From Hyphomicrobiaceae bacterium (lineage in GTDB: Bacteria; Pseudomonadota; Alphaproteobacteria; Rhizobiales; Hyphomicrobiaceae), in NCBI GenBank assembly GCA_022842785.1, contig JALHOW010000002.1, forward strand, positions 186,001 through 250,000: a DNA stretch of 64,000 nucleotides, read 5' to 3'. Under the pieces are notes generated by a model. It saw only the letters and a program-made list of their open reading frames with translations, ran no database searches and was not told the origin of the DNA. Each line of letters opens with the position of its first letter. The first letter of the stretch is position 1. Shown in pieces: positions 54,134-63,208 of this stretch. The position numbers and the translations under genes were made by a program.

Positions 54134-54436
54134 TCAAACATCATCCTCGCCGACTGCCCCGCCTTCACCTTCGAGCCGGTTGATGGCGCGCACATCGCGT
54201 CTGTTGAATTTGAGGCGCACGCCCACACCACCGTCGCCGCTCTCGGGAATGAATACGGCACCGCCTTCCTCGAGCGCAGCCTGGAGCCGGTTTAGAGCTT
54301 CACCGGGCGGAACCTCGCGTCCCATCTCGAGATTGCTGATCATATCGACGCTCACGCCACTGTCCTCGGCCAACTCCTCACGTGAGAATTGGATGAGCGC
54401 ACGGGCGGCGCGGCAAAGGGGACCAGTAATTGCCAT
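54134..54436 (-). CDS. Small XRE-type helix-turn-helix protein
   Basis: A 100-aa protein whose first 60 residues form a lambda-repressor-like HTH (ARALIQFSREELAEDSGVS, then ISNLEMGREVPPGEALNRLQ). A short beta-like tail follows (GAVFIPESGDGGVGVRLKFNRRD). The start is ATG 54436, 7 nt after GGAGAG. Such short HTH proteins are common in Hyphomicrobiales with unknown targets. It is convergent with the exporter operon and probably unrelated to it. Confidence 0.8.
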   Translation of the reverse strand: MAITGPLCRAARALIQFSREELAEDSGVSVDMISNLEMGREVPPGEALNRLQAALEEGGAVFIPESGDGGVGVRLKFNRRDVRAINRLEGEGGAVGEDDV

Positions 54437-54529
54437 GACTAAACTCTCCGAGGCTCGGGCACTTTGGGCCAACATAGCCCGGCAATCCGAGCCTCGAAAC
54501 AAGGCATAGCTTTACTCTAGAAGGCAGAT

Positions 54530-54703
54530 CTACCCAGGAAGCGGAAATAAGAACGCGTAGAGCGCCGCGAGCACGACAACGGCCAGAACAAAGGAAATGA
54601 GCAGCACGCGCAGGTTCATCCTGCGGCCGTCACCCTGTCGGGCTTCATCCGTGGTCTTGGTCTCCGGCGTCTCCGGATGCTCGATCGTCTCGTGACTTGC
54701 CAT
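54530..54703 (-). CDS. Small single-TM membrane protein
   Basis: The 57-aa protein has an acidic, Thr/Glu-rich N-terminal half (SHETIEHPETPETKTTDEAR), a basic GRRMNLR junction, and one C-terminal transmembrane helix (VLLISFVLAVVVLAALYAFLF). By the positive-inside rule the N-terminus is cytoplasmic. A strong AGGAGG lies 7 nt before ATG 54703, which supports real translation. Function is unknown. Confidence 0.7.
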   Translation of the reverse strand: MASHETIEHPETPETKTTDEARQGDGRRMNLRVLLISFVLAVVVLAALYAFLFPLPG

Positions 54704-54881
54704 TGCAGAGCCTCCTGCTTTCCAGGCCGAACGCTGGGGCCACGAGCAGGTTCCGGCCGGCAATGAGACCACAGCCCACTCATGCGGCAGGAGAGGTTGA
54801 CGGCGGCAGCCGTTCGCTCGATGTTGCACCTGCGAAAGCACCCTCCCTTTCAATCTCACTGAGCAAAGACTGCGCGGCCCC

Positions 54882-55823
54882 ATGGACAGCACGAACACCT
54901 CGCCGACCAACGCCCTGCAATCCCCGGGCCCGACCTCGCGCGTGTTCTTCTCGCAGCGCCTGCGCCTGCATTATGTGGATTGGGGGAACAGCACAGCCCC
55001 GCCGCTCATTCTGCTTCATGGCGGTCGCGATCATTGCCGCAACTGGGATTGGGTGGCCGAACGTCTCCGCCGTGACTGGCACGTGATCGCGCCGGACCTG
55101 CGTGGGCACGGCGACAGCGAGTGGTCGCGCACCGGCACGTACAGCATGATCGGCTACATCTACGATCTCGCCCAGCTCGTTCATCAACTCAAGCTGGCGC
55201 CGGTCACGATCGTCGCGCACTCTCTCGGCGGCAACATCGCCATCCGCTACGCCGGCATCAATCCGGAGAATGTCGCCCGTCTCGTCGCCATCGAGGGTCT
55301 TGGCCCCTCACCGAAGAAGCACGCCGAGCGCTACGGCAAGCCCATCGAACAGCGCATGGCCACCTGGATCGAGGACCAGCGCAAGCTGGCCGGCCGCCTG
55401 CCGCGCCGCTACCCGACCATCGAGGACGCCTACGCGCGCATGCATGAAGAGAACAAGCATCTTTCGCCTGAGCAGGCGCGCCACCTGACCGTCCACGGCG
55501 TCAACCAGAACGAGGACGGCACCTACAGCTGGAAGTTCGACAACTACGTGCGCTCCTGGCCGCCCGATGACCTCGCCATGGCGGACCTCGAACACCTCTG
55601 GTCACGCATCACGTGCCCGACGTTGCTCGTCTACGGCAAGGAGAGCTGGGCGTCGGATCCGCGCGAGGACGGCCGCATTCAGCACTTCAAGAACGCGACG
55701 GTCGCGCGCTTCGAGCGCGCCGGTCACTGGGTCCATCACGATCGTCTCAACGACTTCATGGCGCTCACCGACCCCTTCATCGCGGGAAAATCCGTGCCGC
55801 AGAACATCGCGGGCGTCGCCTGA
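54882..55823 (+). CDS. Alpha/beta hydrolase fold protein 1
   Basis: A 313-aa alpha/beta hydrolase with oxyanion strand LILLHGGRDHCRNWDW, nucleophile elbow VAHSLGGN (Ser in H-S-L-G-G), a helical cap, and the catalytic His in GHWVHHDR. It resembles epoxide hydrolase, haloalkane dehalogenase and C-C hydrolase relatives; the Ser nucleophile argues for an esterase-like or C-C bond hydrolase. The substrate is unknown. A second hydrolase follows 38 bp downstream on the same strand. Confidence 0.88.
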   Translation: MDSTNTSPTNALQSPGPTSRVFFSQRLRLHYVDWGNSTAPPLILLHGGRDHCRNWDWVAERLRRDWHVIAPDLRGHGDSEWSRTGTYSMIGYIYDLAQLVHQLKLAPVTIVAHSLGGNIAIRYAGINPENVARLVAIEGLGPSPKKHAERYGKPIEQRMATWIEDQRKLAGRLPRRYPTIEDAYARMHEENKHLSPEQARHLTVHGVNQNEDGTYSWKFDNYVRSWPPDDLAMADLEHLWSRITCPTLLVYGKESWASDPREDGRIQHFKNATVARFERAGHWVHHDRLNDFMALTDPFIAGKSVPQNIAGVA

Positions 55824-55861
55824 GCGCATCGCACGCAAGAAACGAGGACTGCCGGACACTC

Positions 55862-56773
55862 ATGAGCACGACCGCAAGCACGAGCGCCACGACTTCGCCC
55901 CTAGATGATCCCATTGCCACCCTCGCTCGCAGCGGCAAGCCACCGGCCGATATCGTTGCGGCCGTCGCCGCCGACGCCGAGATTTCCACCACGCCGTGCG
56001 GGGACGGGCAACTCGTGTGGCGCCGCTGGGGCCGTGGTCGCCCGGTCGTCCTCGCGCATGGCGGCTCCGGCTCCTGGACTCACTGGATCAAGCAGATCCC
56101 CGTCCTGAAACAGCACTACGAGGTGTGGGCGATCGACCTGCCCGGTCTCGGCGACAGCGCAATGCCGCACAGCCCCCATACGCCCGAGAGCTGCGGCGCG
56201 GCGGTAGCCGAGGGCCTCAAGTTGCTCATCCCGCGCGAGCGGCGCGCGCACTACGTTGCCTTCTCATTTGGCGCGCATGTCTCGACGCACGCCTTGGCGC
56301 GCGTGGGCGACTGGGTGTCGGACTTCACGATTACGGGTTGCGCCGCGCTCGGCCTGCCGCAGGGGCCCGGCATCGAGTTCCCGAAAGAACGATCCGGCAT
56401 GAGCGAAGAGGAGCGCATGGGCGTCCACCGCCAGCTCCTGGAGATCCTCATGTTCAAGGAGAACGACCGCATCGATCCGCTCGCAGTCTACCTGCAGTCG
56501 GAGAACATCCGTCGCGCCCGCTTCCGCTCACGCCCCTTTGCGCGCACGGACGAGATCGCCGTGAAGCTGCCCGAGGTCGTGGTGCCCGTCCGCGCCATCT
56601 GGGGTGCCGAGGACCAGACGGCGTGGCCGTCGGTCGAAGCCCGCTACGACGTGCTCCGCAGGGGCCATCCCGAGCTCGTCACGCGTACAGTACCGGATGC
56701 CGGCCACTGGGTGATGTACGAGCAGCCGACGGCCTATACGGCAGCCCTGCTGGAAGTGCTGGCCCTGGAGTGA
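55862..56773 (+). CDS. Alpha/beta hydrolase fold protein 2
   Basis: A 303-aa alpha/beta hydrolase, diverged from its neighbour. It shows VVLAHGGSGSWTHW, a nucleophile elbow AFSFGAH that departs from the usual G-x-S-x-G (Ala at the first position), a conserved acid in WGAEDQTAW and His in DAGHWVMYEQ. The start is ATG 55862. An N-terminal extension of about 45 residues (STTASTSATTSPLDDP onward) precedes the fold. It is probably co-transcribed with hydrolase 1. Confidence 0.86.
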   Translation: MSTTASTSATTSPLDDPIATLARSGKPPADIVAAVAADAEISTTPCGDGQLVWRRWGRGRPVVLAHGGSGSWTHWIKQIPVLKQHYEVWAIDLPGLGDSAMPHSPHTPESCGAAVAEGLKLLIPRERRAHYVAFSFGAHVSTHALARVGDWVSDFTITGCAALGLPQGPGIEFPKERSGMSEEERMGVHRQLLEILMFKENDRIDPLAVYLQSENIRRARFRSRPFARTDEIAVKLPEVVVPVRAIWGAEDQTAWPSVEARYDVLRRGHPELVTRTVPDAGHWVMYEQPTAYTAALLEVLALE

Positions 56774-56934
56774 GCACGTCTGCTGCCCGATACGGAGGGA
56801 GGCCAAGCAATATTGGCTTCCACGCGCGCCCGGGACTTGCAAAGCATGGGGCGGTCTGGTACCCACCTGCGGCGAACGAGGAGAGTGGCCGCCGCGCGAG
56901 AGCCGAGCCGGCCATTTTTATCCGTAGTTCCTGT

Positions 56935-57020
56935 GCGGTCGTGGCGGAATTGGTAGACGCACTACCTTGAGGTGGTAGCGCTCACAAGGCGTGGAGGTTC
57001 GAGTCCTCTCGACCGCACCA
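56935..57020 (+). tRNA. tRNA-Leu (anticodon GAG)
   Basis: The 86-nt class II tRNA has a perfect 7-bp acceptor (GCGGTCG/CGACCGC), anticodon stem CTACC/GGTAG, loop TTGAGGT with anticodon GAG, a long variable arm (GCGCTCACAAGGCGT region), T loop TTCGAGT, and an encoded CCA. It reads CUC and CUU codons. Confidence 0.96.
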
Positions 57021-57420
57021 TACTTCGACGTAAAATCATTATATTTCAATTTTTTAAGCTCGCCCGCCTCGCGCGGGCCCCAGCAGCACCTCAAGCCTCC
57101 AAATGGGGCGCACCGCGCCCATCGCCGCCGTATGATTGCGCTATGGAAGGTACGCGGGAGCACTCGCCGCCGTCTGATTGCGCGTCGCTCATGCGCTTGC
57201 TGCGGTCCTGTGGCGCGCGCGCCCCGCACTTCCTGCAAAGGCATCTGGCGCGGCAGAGATAGGGCCACGCTTTCATCTGTAGCGCCAGCGAGAGACGCCG
57301 CGACCGTTCCTACGGATTGGGAGGCCATTCATCTGGCGGATCGTTGCGCGATCGATCGAATAGCCGGGGCGACGCCATCGACGCGGACGGCGACCATCTC
57401 TGGTCGCCGCGCACCACCCA
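57021..57420. other. Gene-free region between tRNA-Leu and livF (system 2)
   Basis: These 400 bp hold no credible gene; frames across it are antisense to the tRNA or lack ribosome binding sites. Directly after the tRNA lies an AT-rich tract (57029-57055) that may aid transcription end. Two 19-bp copies of CGCCGCCGTATGATTGCGC (57123-57141 and 57165-57183, one mismatch) lie 42 bp apart. Confidence 0.5.
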
Positions 57421-58128
57421 CTAAGTCAGATAGCTCTCGATGACAGCCTTGTCGGATCTGAGCTTGCTGGCGGGACCGGAAAGCACGATGCGCCCGCGCT
57501 GGAGGATGTAGGCCTCATCCGCCACTTCGAGCGCCAGGTGCGCGAGCTGCTCGACGAGAAGAATGGCAAGTCCGTCTTCCGCCAGACGCCGCAGGGTATC
57601 CAGGATCAGCTTCACGATCTGTGGCGCAAGGCCGAGGGATGGTTCGTCCAACATGAGAAGCTTCGGCTTCATCATGAGCGCGCGGCTGACCGCGAGCATC
57701 TGCTGCTCGCCGCCAGACAGATTACCGCCGAGCAGATCCTGGCGTTCACGCAGAACTGGAAAACGCTCGAACTCGCGTTGGAGGCCGGCTTCCATCTCTG
57801 CCGAACTCAGGCCGGCAATGCGCTGCGCGCCGATGAGAAGATTGTCTTTTACGCTCAATGTCGGAATGATCTGCCGACCCTGCGGGACATGCACGAGACC
57901 GGCGCGCGCGAGATGGTGAGGTTCCATACTCGCCGTCGGGCGCCCATTGAAAGTTATGGTTCCGCTGCTGGGGCGCACGATGTTCGACATGGCGCGCAGA
58001 AGAGTGGTCTTTCCCGCCCCGTTGGCGCCGACCACCGCCACGAGCCTGCCTGCCTCGACCGACAAGGAGAGACCATGCAGGACCTGGACAGCGCCGAAAC
58101 CGGCCGTGACATTGTCGAGCGTTATCAC
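57421..58128 (-). CDS. ABC transporter ATP-binding protein LivF (system 2)
   Basis: A 235-aa ATPase with Walker A VGANGAGKTTLLR, signature NLSGGEQQMLAVSRAL and Walker B LLMLDEPSLGLAP, diagnostic of LivF. GTG 58128 overlaps the stop of the livM-livG fusion by 4 bp. It is the last gene of the second Liv operon. Confidence 0.92.
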   Translation of the reverse strand: MITLDNVTAGFGAVQVLHGLSLSVEAGRLVAVVGANGAGKTTLLRAMSNIVRPSSGTITFNGRPTASMEPHHLARAGLVHVPQGRQIIPTLSVKDNLLIGAQRIAGLSSAEMEAGLQREFERFPVLRERQDLLGGNLSGGEQQMLAVSRALMMKPKLLMLDEPSLGLAPQIVKLILDTLRRLAEDGLAILLVEQLAHLALEVADEAYILQRGRIVLSGPASKLRSDKAVIESYLT

Positions 58129-59885
58129 GCCACCGTCTCCGTTCCGAGATAGGCCCGCAGCACTGCCGGATCCTTCTGGATCTTCGCAGGTGAGCCGGCG
58201 GCAATCGGGTTGCCGAAATCAAGAACGGTGATGGTATCGGCGATCCCCATGACGAAATCCATGTTGTGCTCGACGACCAGAACCGCGATCCCGGCATCCT
58301 TCAGGCGGCGCACCAAAGCGGCGATCTCCTTGGCTTCGAGCGGATTCAAACCTGCAACGGGCTCATCGAGCAGTAGTATCGATGGCCGCTGTGCGATCGC
58401 GCGAGCCAACTCGACGAGCTTTCTGTGCCCGTAGGCAAGATCTTTCGGCAGACGATGCGCATAGTTCTCGAGGCCGACCATGCGCAGAATGGCCATCGCT
58501 TCGGCGCGCTCCTCTGCCTCATGTCCTCGCCCGCGCAGCCATCTGCTGAAGTCTCGCAAAACGCCTGCGCGCGGGCGCATCCCGAGCATCACATTCGAGA
58601 TAACGTCGACACCGCCGATGAGCTGCAGATTCTGGAAGGTGCGCACGAGCCCGAGTTGAGCGCGCCGATGAGCGGGCAGGTTCGTGACATCCGCCCCGCC
58701 TATGAAGATCCGTCCCTCGGTTGGGCGATACAGTCCGGCGACGACATTGATGAATGTCGACTTGCCGGCTCCGTTCGGGCCGATCAATGCATGAATCTGA
58801 CCGGGCTCAATGGCCAGTGACACGCCTTTGAGCGCCGAGACGCCAGCGTAGTTTTTGGACAAGTCCTCAACACGAAGATCACGCGGTTGGGAACATTGCA
58901 GCTCATAGTTTCCCGCTTGGGCCTCGACAGCTTCCTTGCGTGCTCTTCTACGGAAGACGCGGCGGAAGAGACCGATCATGCCCTCAGGAAAGAGAAGCAG
59001 GACGCTGATGAGGATCGTGCCGTAGATCAGCGGACCGTACTCATGGAGCGCGGCGATCGTCTCCGTCAGTCCGAGCAGAATGGCGGTACCGAGAAGCGGC
59101 CCCCAACTACTGCCGAGCCCGCCAATAACGGCCGCAATGAGCAAGCCAATGGTCAGGCGGATGTTGAAAGCATCGCTAGAGATAAACCCGTTCTGGTGCG
59201 CGAACAGCACGCCAGCCAGGCCTGCGAGAGCCGCGGTGCCGGCGAACACGACCGTTCGCCAAACGGGTACGTTCAAGCCGATGGTCTGAGCGAACGCTTC
59301 GCTCTCCTTGATTGCGCGCAGTCGCCGGCCAACGGAAGACGAGAAGAGATAGTCACTGCCGATCTGCACCAGCAGGAGACAGGCCGCTGCGACCCAGAAG
59401 AAGTAGGTCGGCCCCATGGCAAAATCGCCGAAGTCGATCTGAGGGACGCCCATGAGGCCCATGGTGCCGCCCGTGAAGCCGGTCCAGCGCTGCGCCAGGA
59501 TCTCGACGATGAATCCGAAAGCCAGAGTGGCCATGGCCAAATAGAGGCCGCGCGTCCGAAGCGCGATCAACCCAAGCAAGACGCCAATGGCGAGTGCGAC
59601 AAGCACGCCGACGAACACGGTGAGTGATAGAGGCAGCCCATACGTGGTGGCGAGGATCGCCGTGCCATAGCAGCCGAGGGCGTAGAAACCGCCATGCCCC
59701 AGCGACATCTGCCCTGAGAGGCCGAGCAGAATGTTGAGGCTGATGACGGCAATCGCAGTGTAGGCATAGATCTGCGCGATATGAACGTAGAACGGATTCG
59801 GCGCGATCTGAGGCAGCACTGCGATAGCGAGCACTGCTGCGCCGTAGACGGCCAAGCGTCGGAAGCCGGGGGAGCTAGCGGACAT
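58125..59885 (-). CDS. Fused LivM permease-LivG ATPase (system 2)
   Basis: The 586-aa protein joins a LivM permease (residues about 1-330, with LGLSGQMSLGHGGFYALGCYG) to a LivG ATPase (about 350-586). The ATPase part has Walker [13 protein letters not shown], degenerate signature LAYGHRKLVELARAI and Walker B LLLDEPVAGLNP. A basic linker (RRVFRRRARKEAVEAQ) connects them. In system 1 these are separate genes. Such fusions are known in Liv-type systems of alpha- and betaproteobacteria. The start is ATG 59885, overlapping livH by 11 bp. Confidence 0.92.
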   Translation of the reverse strand: MSASSPGFRRLAVYGAAVLAIAVLPQIAPNPFYVHIAQIYAYTAIAVISLNILLGLSGQMSLGHGGFYALGCYGTAILATTYGLPLSLTVFVGVLVALAIGVLLGLIALRTRGLYLAMATLAFGFIVEILAQRWTGFTGGTMGLMGVPQIDFGDFAMGPTYFFWVAAACLLLVQIGSDYLFSSSVGRRLRAIKESEAFAQTIGLNVPVWRTVVFAGTAALAGLAGVLFAHQNGFISSDAFNIRLTIGLLIAAVIGGLGSSWGPLLGTAILLGLTETIAALHEYGPLIYGTILISVLLLFPEGMIGLFRRVFRRRARKEAVEAQAGNYELQCSQPRDLRVEDLSKNYAGVSALKGVSLAIEPGQIHALIGPNGAGKSTFINVVAGLYRPTEGRIFIGGADVTNLPAHRRAQLGLVRTFQNLQLIGGVDVISNVMLGMRPRAGVLRDFSRWLRGRGHEAEERAEAMAILRMVGLENYAHRLPKDLAYGHRKLVELARAIAQRPSILLLDEPVAGLNPLEAKEIAALVRRLKDAGIAVLVVEHNMDFVMGIADTITVLDFGNPIAAGSPAKIQKDPAVLRAYLGTETVA

Positions 59886-60771
59886 CGGCGGCTCGCGTGC
59901 TGAAGAGGCCCGTCGGGCGGAATGCAAGGAGAATCAGGACGGCGATCAGCGGATAGAGATCACCGAAGCTGCTGTCGAAGTAGTTCGAGAACGCTTCCAC
60001 GATGCCGAAGAGGAGGCCGCCTGCGAGCAGACCGACCGGATTCGAGAAGCCACCAATCGATGCGACGGCGAAGGCTTTGATCGTGAAGACCAAGCCCATG
60101 TGCGGGTTGACCGACACGAGGGGGCCGACCAGGAATCCCGAGATTCCGGCGAGCAGAGAGGCAAGCACGAAGACCAGCACAACGGTTCCGCGCACGTTCA
60201 CGCCAAGCAGCGCAGCCGCTTCAGGATTGAAAGCGACGGCATAAATGGCCTTGCCCCAACGTGTTCGAAAAAGGAATAGGTAGAAGGCGGTCACGACGAC
60301 GAAGGCCACGGCAATGATCGCCAGTTCTTCGACGAAGATGCCGACACCACCGATGTGCACCACATTGTTTCGGGTCGCCGAGAAAATTGGCGGCGCATAC
60401 TGCGCGGCCTTCCCCCAGATGAGTTCGACGACGTTCTGGAGAATGAGGGCGGCACCCGCCGTCGTGAGGACCCAGGCATAGCCGCCCGTCTGATCTCCGG
60501 CGCGGTCTAGGGGCCGGATCGCGAAGCGCTCGAGCCCCCAGCCCAGAAGCCCAAGGACAATGAGCACGCCCACAAGAACCAGCGGCGCGGGCACACCGAG
60601 CAGCATGAGGCCGATGGTTACGTAAGCACCGACCATCAGAAAGTCGCCCTGTCCGAAATTCAGACGGTGCGTGGCCAAGTGCGCGATGAACAGCCCCTTC
60701 GCTGTCAGCGTATATATGGCACCGACGGCTATTCCGCTCATCAAGAGCTGGAATACGTTGCTGAGTGTCAT
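59875..60771 (-). CDS. Branched-chain amino acid-type ABC transporter permease LivH (system 2)
   Basis: A 298-aa permease with eight or so TM segments and LivH motifs (HLATHRLNFGQGDFLMVGAYV and ASIGGFSNPVGLLAGGLLFG). It pairs with the LivM half of the fused protein. A 141-bp gap separates it from the binding-protein gene upstream. Confidence 0.9.
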   Translation of the reverse strand: MTLSNVFQLLMSGIAVGAIYTLTAKGLFIAHLATHRLNFGQGDFLMVGAYVTIGLMLLGVPAPLVLVGVLIVLGLLGWGLERFAIRPLDRAGDQTGGYAWVLTTAGAALILQNVVELIWGKAAQYAPPIFSATRNNVVHIGGVGIFVEELAIIAVAFVVVTAFYLFLFRTRWGKAIYAVAFNPEAAALLGVNVRGTVVLVFVLASLLAGISGFLVGPLVSVNPHMGLVFTIKAFAVASIGGFSNPVGLLAGGLLFGIVEAFSNYFDSSFGDLYPLIAVLILLAFRPTGLFSTRAADVR

Positions 60772-60912
60772 GCTCGAACTGATCCAGTGGAGGCTATAGA
60801 GGGGCTGGTGGGCTGGTGCCTACTCGACAATAGAGATGGAGATCGGTCTCGAAGAAGTCGATCGCGCAAGCGACCCTCTTCTCCGAGACCGTATCTATCC
60901 AGTGCGGTCTCG

Positions 60913-62046
60913 TCAGTACTTCAGGCGAACGACCTGACCGTCCTTCCACACGCCAAGAAACACGTGTTCCTTGTCGAGGCACTCGTGATCTGTGGGCGAG
61001 AAGGGCTTTGCGGGCGTTTCCGACACGGCATCCACGCCGTCGATCGCCTCGAGTGCATCGCGCAGAGCTTTCGGATCGCTCTTGCCGACTTTCTCGACAG
61101 TCTTGAAGACGATCTGACCGGCGTCGTAACCAAGCGATGCCAGAACGGGCCAGCGATAATCCTTGCCGTACTCCTTGCGCATACGCTCATCGAAGGCTTT
61201 GGCCTTGGGGTCAGCAAGATCGAGTGCCTGTCCCATGACCGTGCCTTCGATGGCTTCCTTTCCGACGATCTGTTCGACCTTCAGTGAGGAGAGCCCCCAG
61301 TTACCAGCGATCACAGGGCGGTAGTTGAGGCGTGCCATGGGGCGATAGATGAGCTCAAAGGACTCGTGGAAGTTCAGAACGAGCTCCGCGCCGGCGTCAC
61401 GCATTTTGATCATCTGCGGCGTCAAGTCGTTCACGCCCGGAGCGGCTGCTTCGATCGCCACCAGTTCCTGACCGCGCGCCTTGAGGCCAGCTTCGATCTC
61501 CTTGGCGGATACGCTGCCATAGCCTGTCGTTGAGTGCACAAGGCCGATCTTCTTGAACGTCTTCACGCCCCAATCGAGAATGGCCTCGATCTGGAACTTC
61601 TCCACCATCGAGCAGCGGAAAATGAAGCTCGGCTTCTGATCGATGAACTGGGTCGTGATCGGCGTTGCGATCGCAGGCCCCGCAACCAGCGGAATGCTGG
61701 CGCGCTGAAGGATCGGCGCGAATGCGAGCACGTTGCCGCTGCTGACCGTGCCGATGACGATCGGCGCGCGATCATTCTGGATCAGTCGCTGCACGACCGA
61801 GACGGCACGTTGAGGGTTCGCCTCGTCGTCGTAAACGACGAGATCGATCTTGGTCTTCGGGTTCTTAGCTTCGTGATCCTTCAGCGCGAGCTTGAGCCCC
61901 TGCAGATAGCTCTCGCCGAAGTCGACGATGGCTGGCGGACCACTCAGTCCGAGCACGACGCCGACCTTGACCGTTTCCTGCGCGTAGACGGGGCCAACGG
62001 TCCCCAATACGCCCGCGATAGCCGCGGCAGCCCATATTTTTCTCAT
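60913..62046 (-). CDS. Periplasmic substrate-binding protein of Liv transporter 2
   Basis: A 377-aa type I binding protein with leader MRKIWAAAAIAGVLGTVGPVYAQ and the family's first-lobe pattern VKVGVVLGLSGPPAIVDFGESYLQGLKLA (in pieces), plus VIGTVSSGNVLAFAPILQRA in the hinge. Ligand specificity cannot be read. Because it is encoded with CoA-ester-degrading enzymes, an aromatic or short-chain organic acid is a reasonable guess. Confidence 0.9.
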   Translation of the reverse strand: MRKIWAAAAIAGVLGTVGPVYAQETVKVGVVLGLSGPPAIVDFGESYLQGLKLALKDHEAKNPKTKIDLVVYDDEANPQRAVSVVQRLIQNDRAPIVIGTVSSGNVLAFAPILQRASIPLVAGPAIATPITTQFIDQKPSFIFRCSMVEKFQIEAILDWGVKTFKKIGLVHSTTGYGSVSAKEIEAGLKARGQELVAIEAAAPGVNDLTPQMIKMRDAGAELVLNFHESFELIYRPMARLNYRPVIAGNWGLSSLKVEQIVGKEAIEGTVMGQALDLADPKAKAFDERMRKEYGKDYRWPVLASLGYDAGQIVFKTVEKVGKSDPKALRDALEAIDGVDAVSETPAKPFSPTDHECLDKEHVFLGVWKDGQVVRLKY

Positions 62047-62081
62047 GTTGTTTCCTCACTCGTGTTTAGATGATTATCCGT

Positions 62082-62876
62082 TCAACGCCCTTCAAATCGG
62101 GCTTCTCTCTTTTCGCGGAAGGCCGTCGTCCCCTCGCGAATGTCCTGCGTGCCCCCGAGATCATAAAAGGAGCGCGACTCGAGCTTCATGGCCTCGCCGA
62201 AAGACATATCCATGGATCGACGCATGACATCCTTGGCAAAGCGCTGTGCAAGCGGCGCACGCGCAGCCAGCATCGCGGCATAGTCCATTGCCTTCTCGAC
62301 GAGCTGGTCAGCCGGATGGATGCGATTGACCAGACCGATACGATAGGCGTGGTCGGAGTCGATCCGCTCGCCGGACAGCACGATTTCCATGGCGTGGCCG
62401 AGGCCGACGATCTGCGGCAAACGGATCAGACCGCCGTCACAGGCATGAAAACCCCACTTAACATCCTGCAACGCGAATTCTGCGTTGGGAGAGCAGAAGC
62501 GGATGTCGCAAGCCAGCGCCAGCTCGAAGCCACCCGAGATTGCAAAGCCGTTGACGGCCGCAACGATCGGCTTGCCGATGTCCATGTTGCGCGTGATGCC
62601 GGCGAAGCCCGGGCCGTCCGTATAGCGCTTGCGGAACTCCGGGGCTGGCCGATTGGCAAAGTCGATCGTGTAGGTCTTCAGATCAGCGCCGGCACAGAAC
62701 GCCTTGGCGCCGGCGCCGGTGATGACGGCAACACGCGCTGCATCGTCCTGATCGAAGCGCTGCCATGCGGCCGTGAGCTCGTCGTTCGCCGCGAAGTCGA
62801 GAGAGTTCATCTTCCCGGCGCGGTTGATGGTTATGAGCGCAACGGCACCGCGCCGCTCATAGAGGATGTCGCTCAT
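62082..62876 (-). CDS. Enoyl-CoA hydratase/isomerase family protein
   Basis: A 264-aa crotonase-fold protein. The oxyanion-hole segments are GAGAKAFCAGADLKTY and VAAVNGFAISGGFELALACDIRF. The position usually holding the first catalytic Glu is hard to assign, while the second region reads LQDVKWGFHACDGG. It could hydrate enoyl-CoA or act on another acyl-CoA. Its ATG overlaps the stop of the OB-fold protein gene by 4 bp. Confidence 0.9.
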   Translation of the reverse strand: MSDILYERRGAVALITINRAGKMNSLDFAANDELTAAWQRFDQDDAARVAVITGAGAKAFCAGADLKTYTIDFANRPAPEFRKRYTDGPGFAGITRNMDIGKPIVAAVNGFAISGGFELALACDIRFCSPNAEFALQDVKWGFHACDGGLIRLPQIVGLGHAMEIVLSGERIDSDHAYRIGLVNRIHPADQLVEKAMDYAAMLAARAPLAQRFAKDVMRRSMDMSFGEAMKLESRSFYDLGGTQDIREGTTAFREKREARFEGR

Positions 62877-63208
62877 GACGCCTTCTCCGCGAACGTGTAA
62901 GCACCTTCGTCTTCACTCACAGCCTCAACGGGCAAGTCGAGGCGCAAATTCTCCTCTGTGCCGCTGAAGCGACCAGTGATGATCAGGCCCGCATCGAGCT
63001 TCACCACTGCAACGACGTAGGGCGCCTGCCCCTTGAAGCGTGTCGGTGCGCGGCGGATCGTTGTCCACGAGACGAGCGCGCCCGCTCCCGGCGCTTCGGA
63101 AAGAACAAGCTTGTCGCTCTGACAGGCCGCGCAGAGATCCCGTGGTCCCGGGTCGAGCGTGCCGCAGCTTTCGCAGCGGAGAACCTTGATGTGCATGGCT
63201 TCAGGCAT
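62873..63208 (-). CDS. OB-fold / zinc-ribbon acyl-CoA-associated protein (DUF35 type)
   Basis: The 111-aa protein has an N-terminal rubredoxin-like zinc ribbon (CESCG, then LCAACQSDKL) and an OB fold (GALVSWTTIRRAPTRFKGQAPYVVAVVKLDAG). Proteins of this type pair with SCP-x-like thiolases and bind acyl-CoA. The thiolase gene lies immediately upstream and overlaps it by 8 bp, as expected for such a pair. The start is ATG 63208, with ATG 63196 as an alternative. Confidence 0.87.
   Translation of the reverse strand: MPEAMHIKVLRCESCGTLDPGPRDLCAACQSDKLVLSEAPGAGALVSWTTIRRAPTRFKGQAPYVVAVVKLDAGLIITGRFSGTEENLRLDLPVEAVSEDEGAYTFAEKAS

Noticed and set aside
56918-57328. 136-codon open frame on the - strand across tRNA-Leu
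   Set aside because: It reads antisense through the tRNA gene, which explains the apparent protein sequence.
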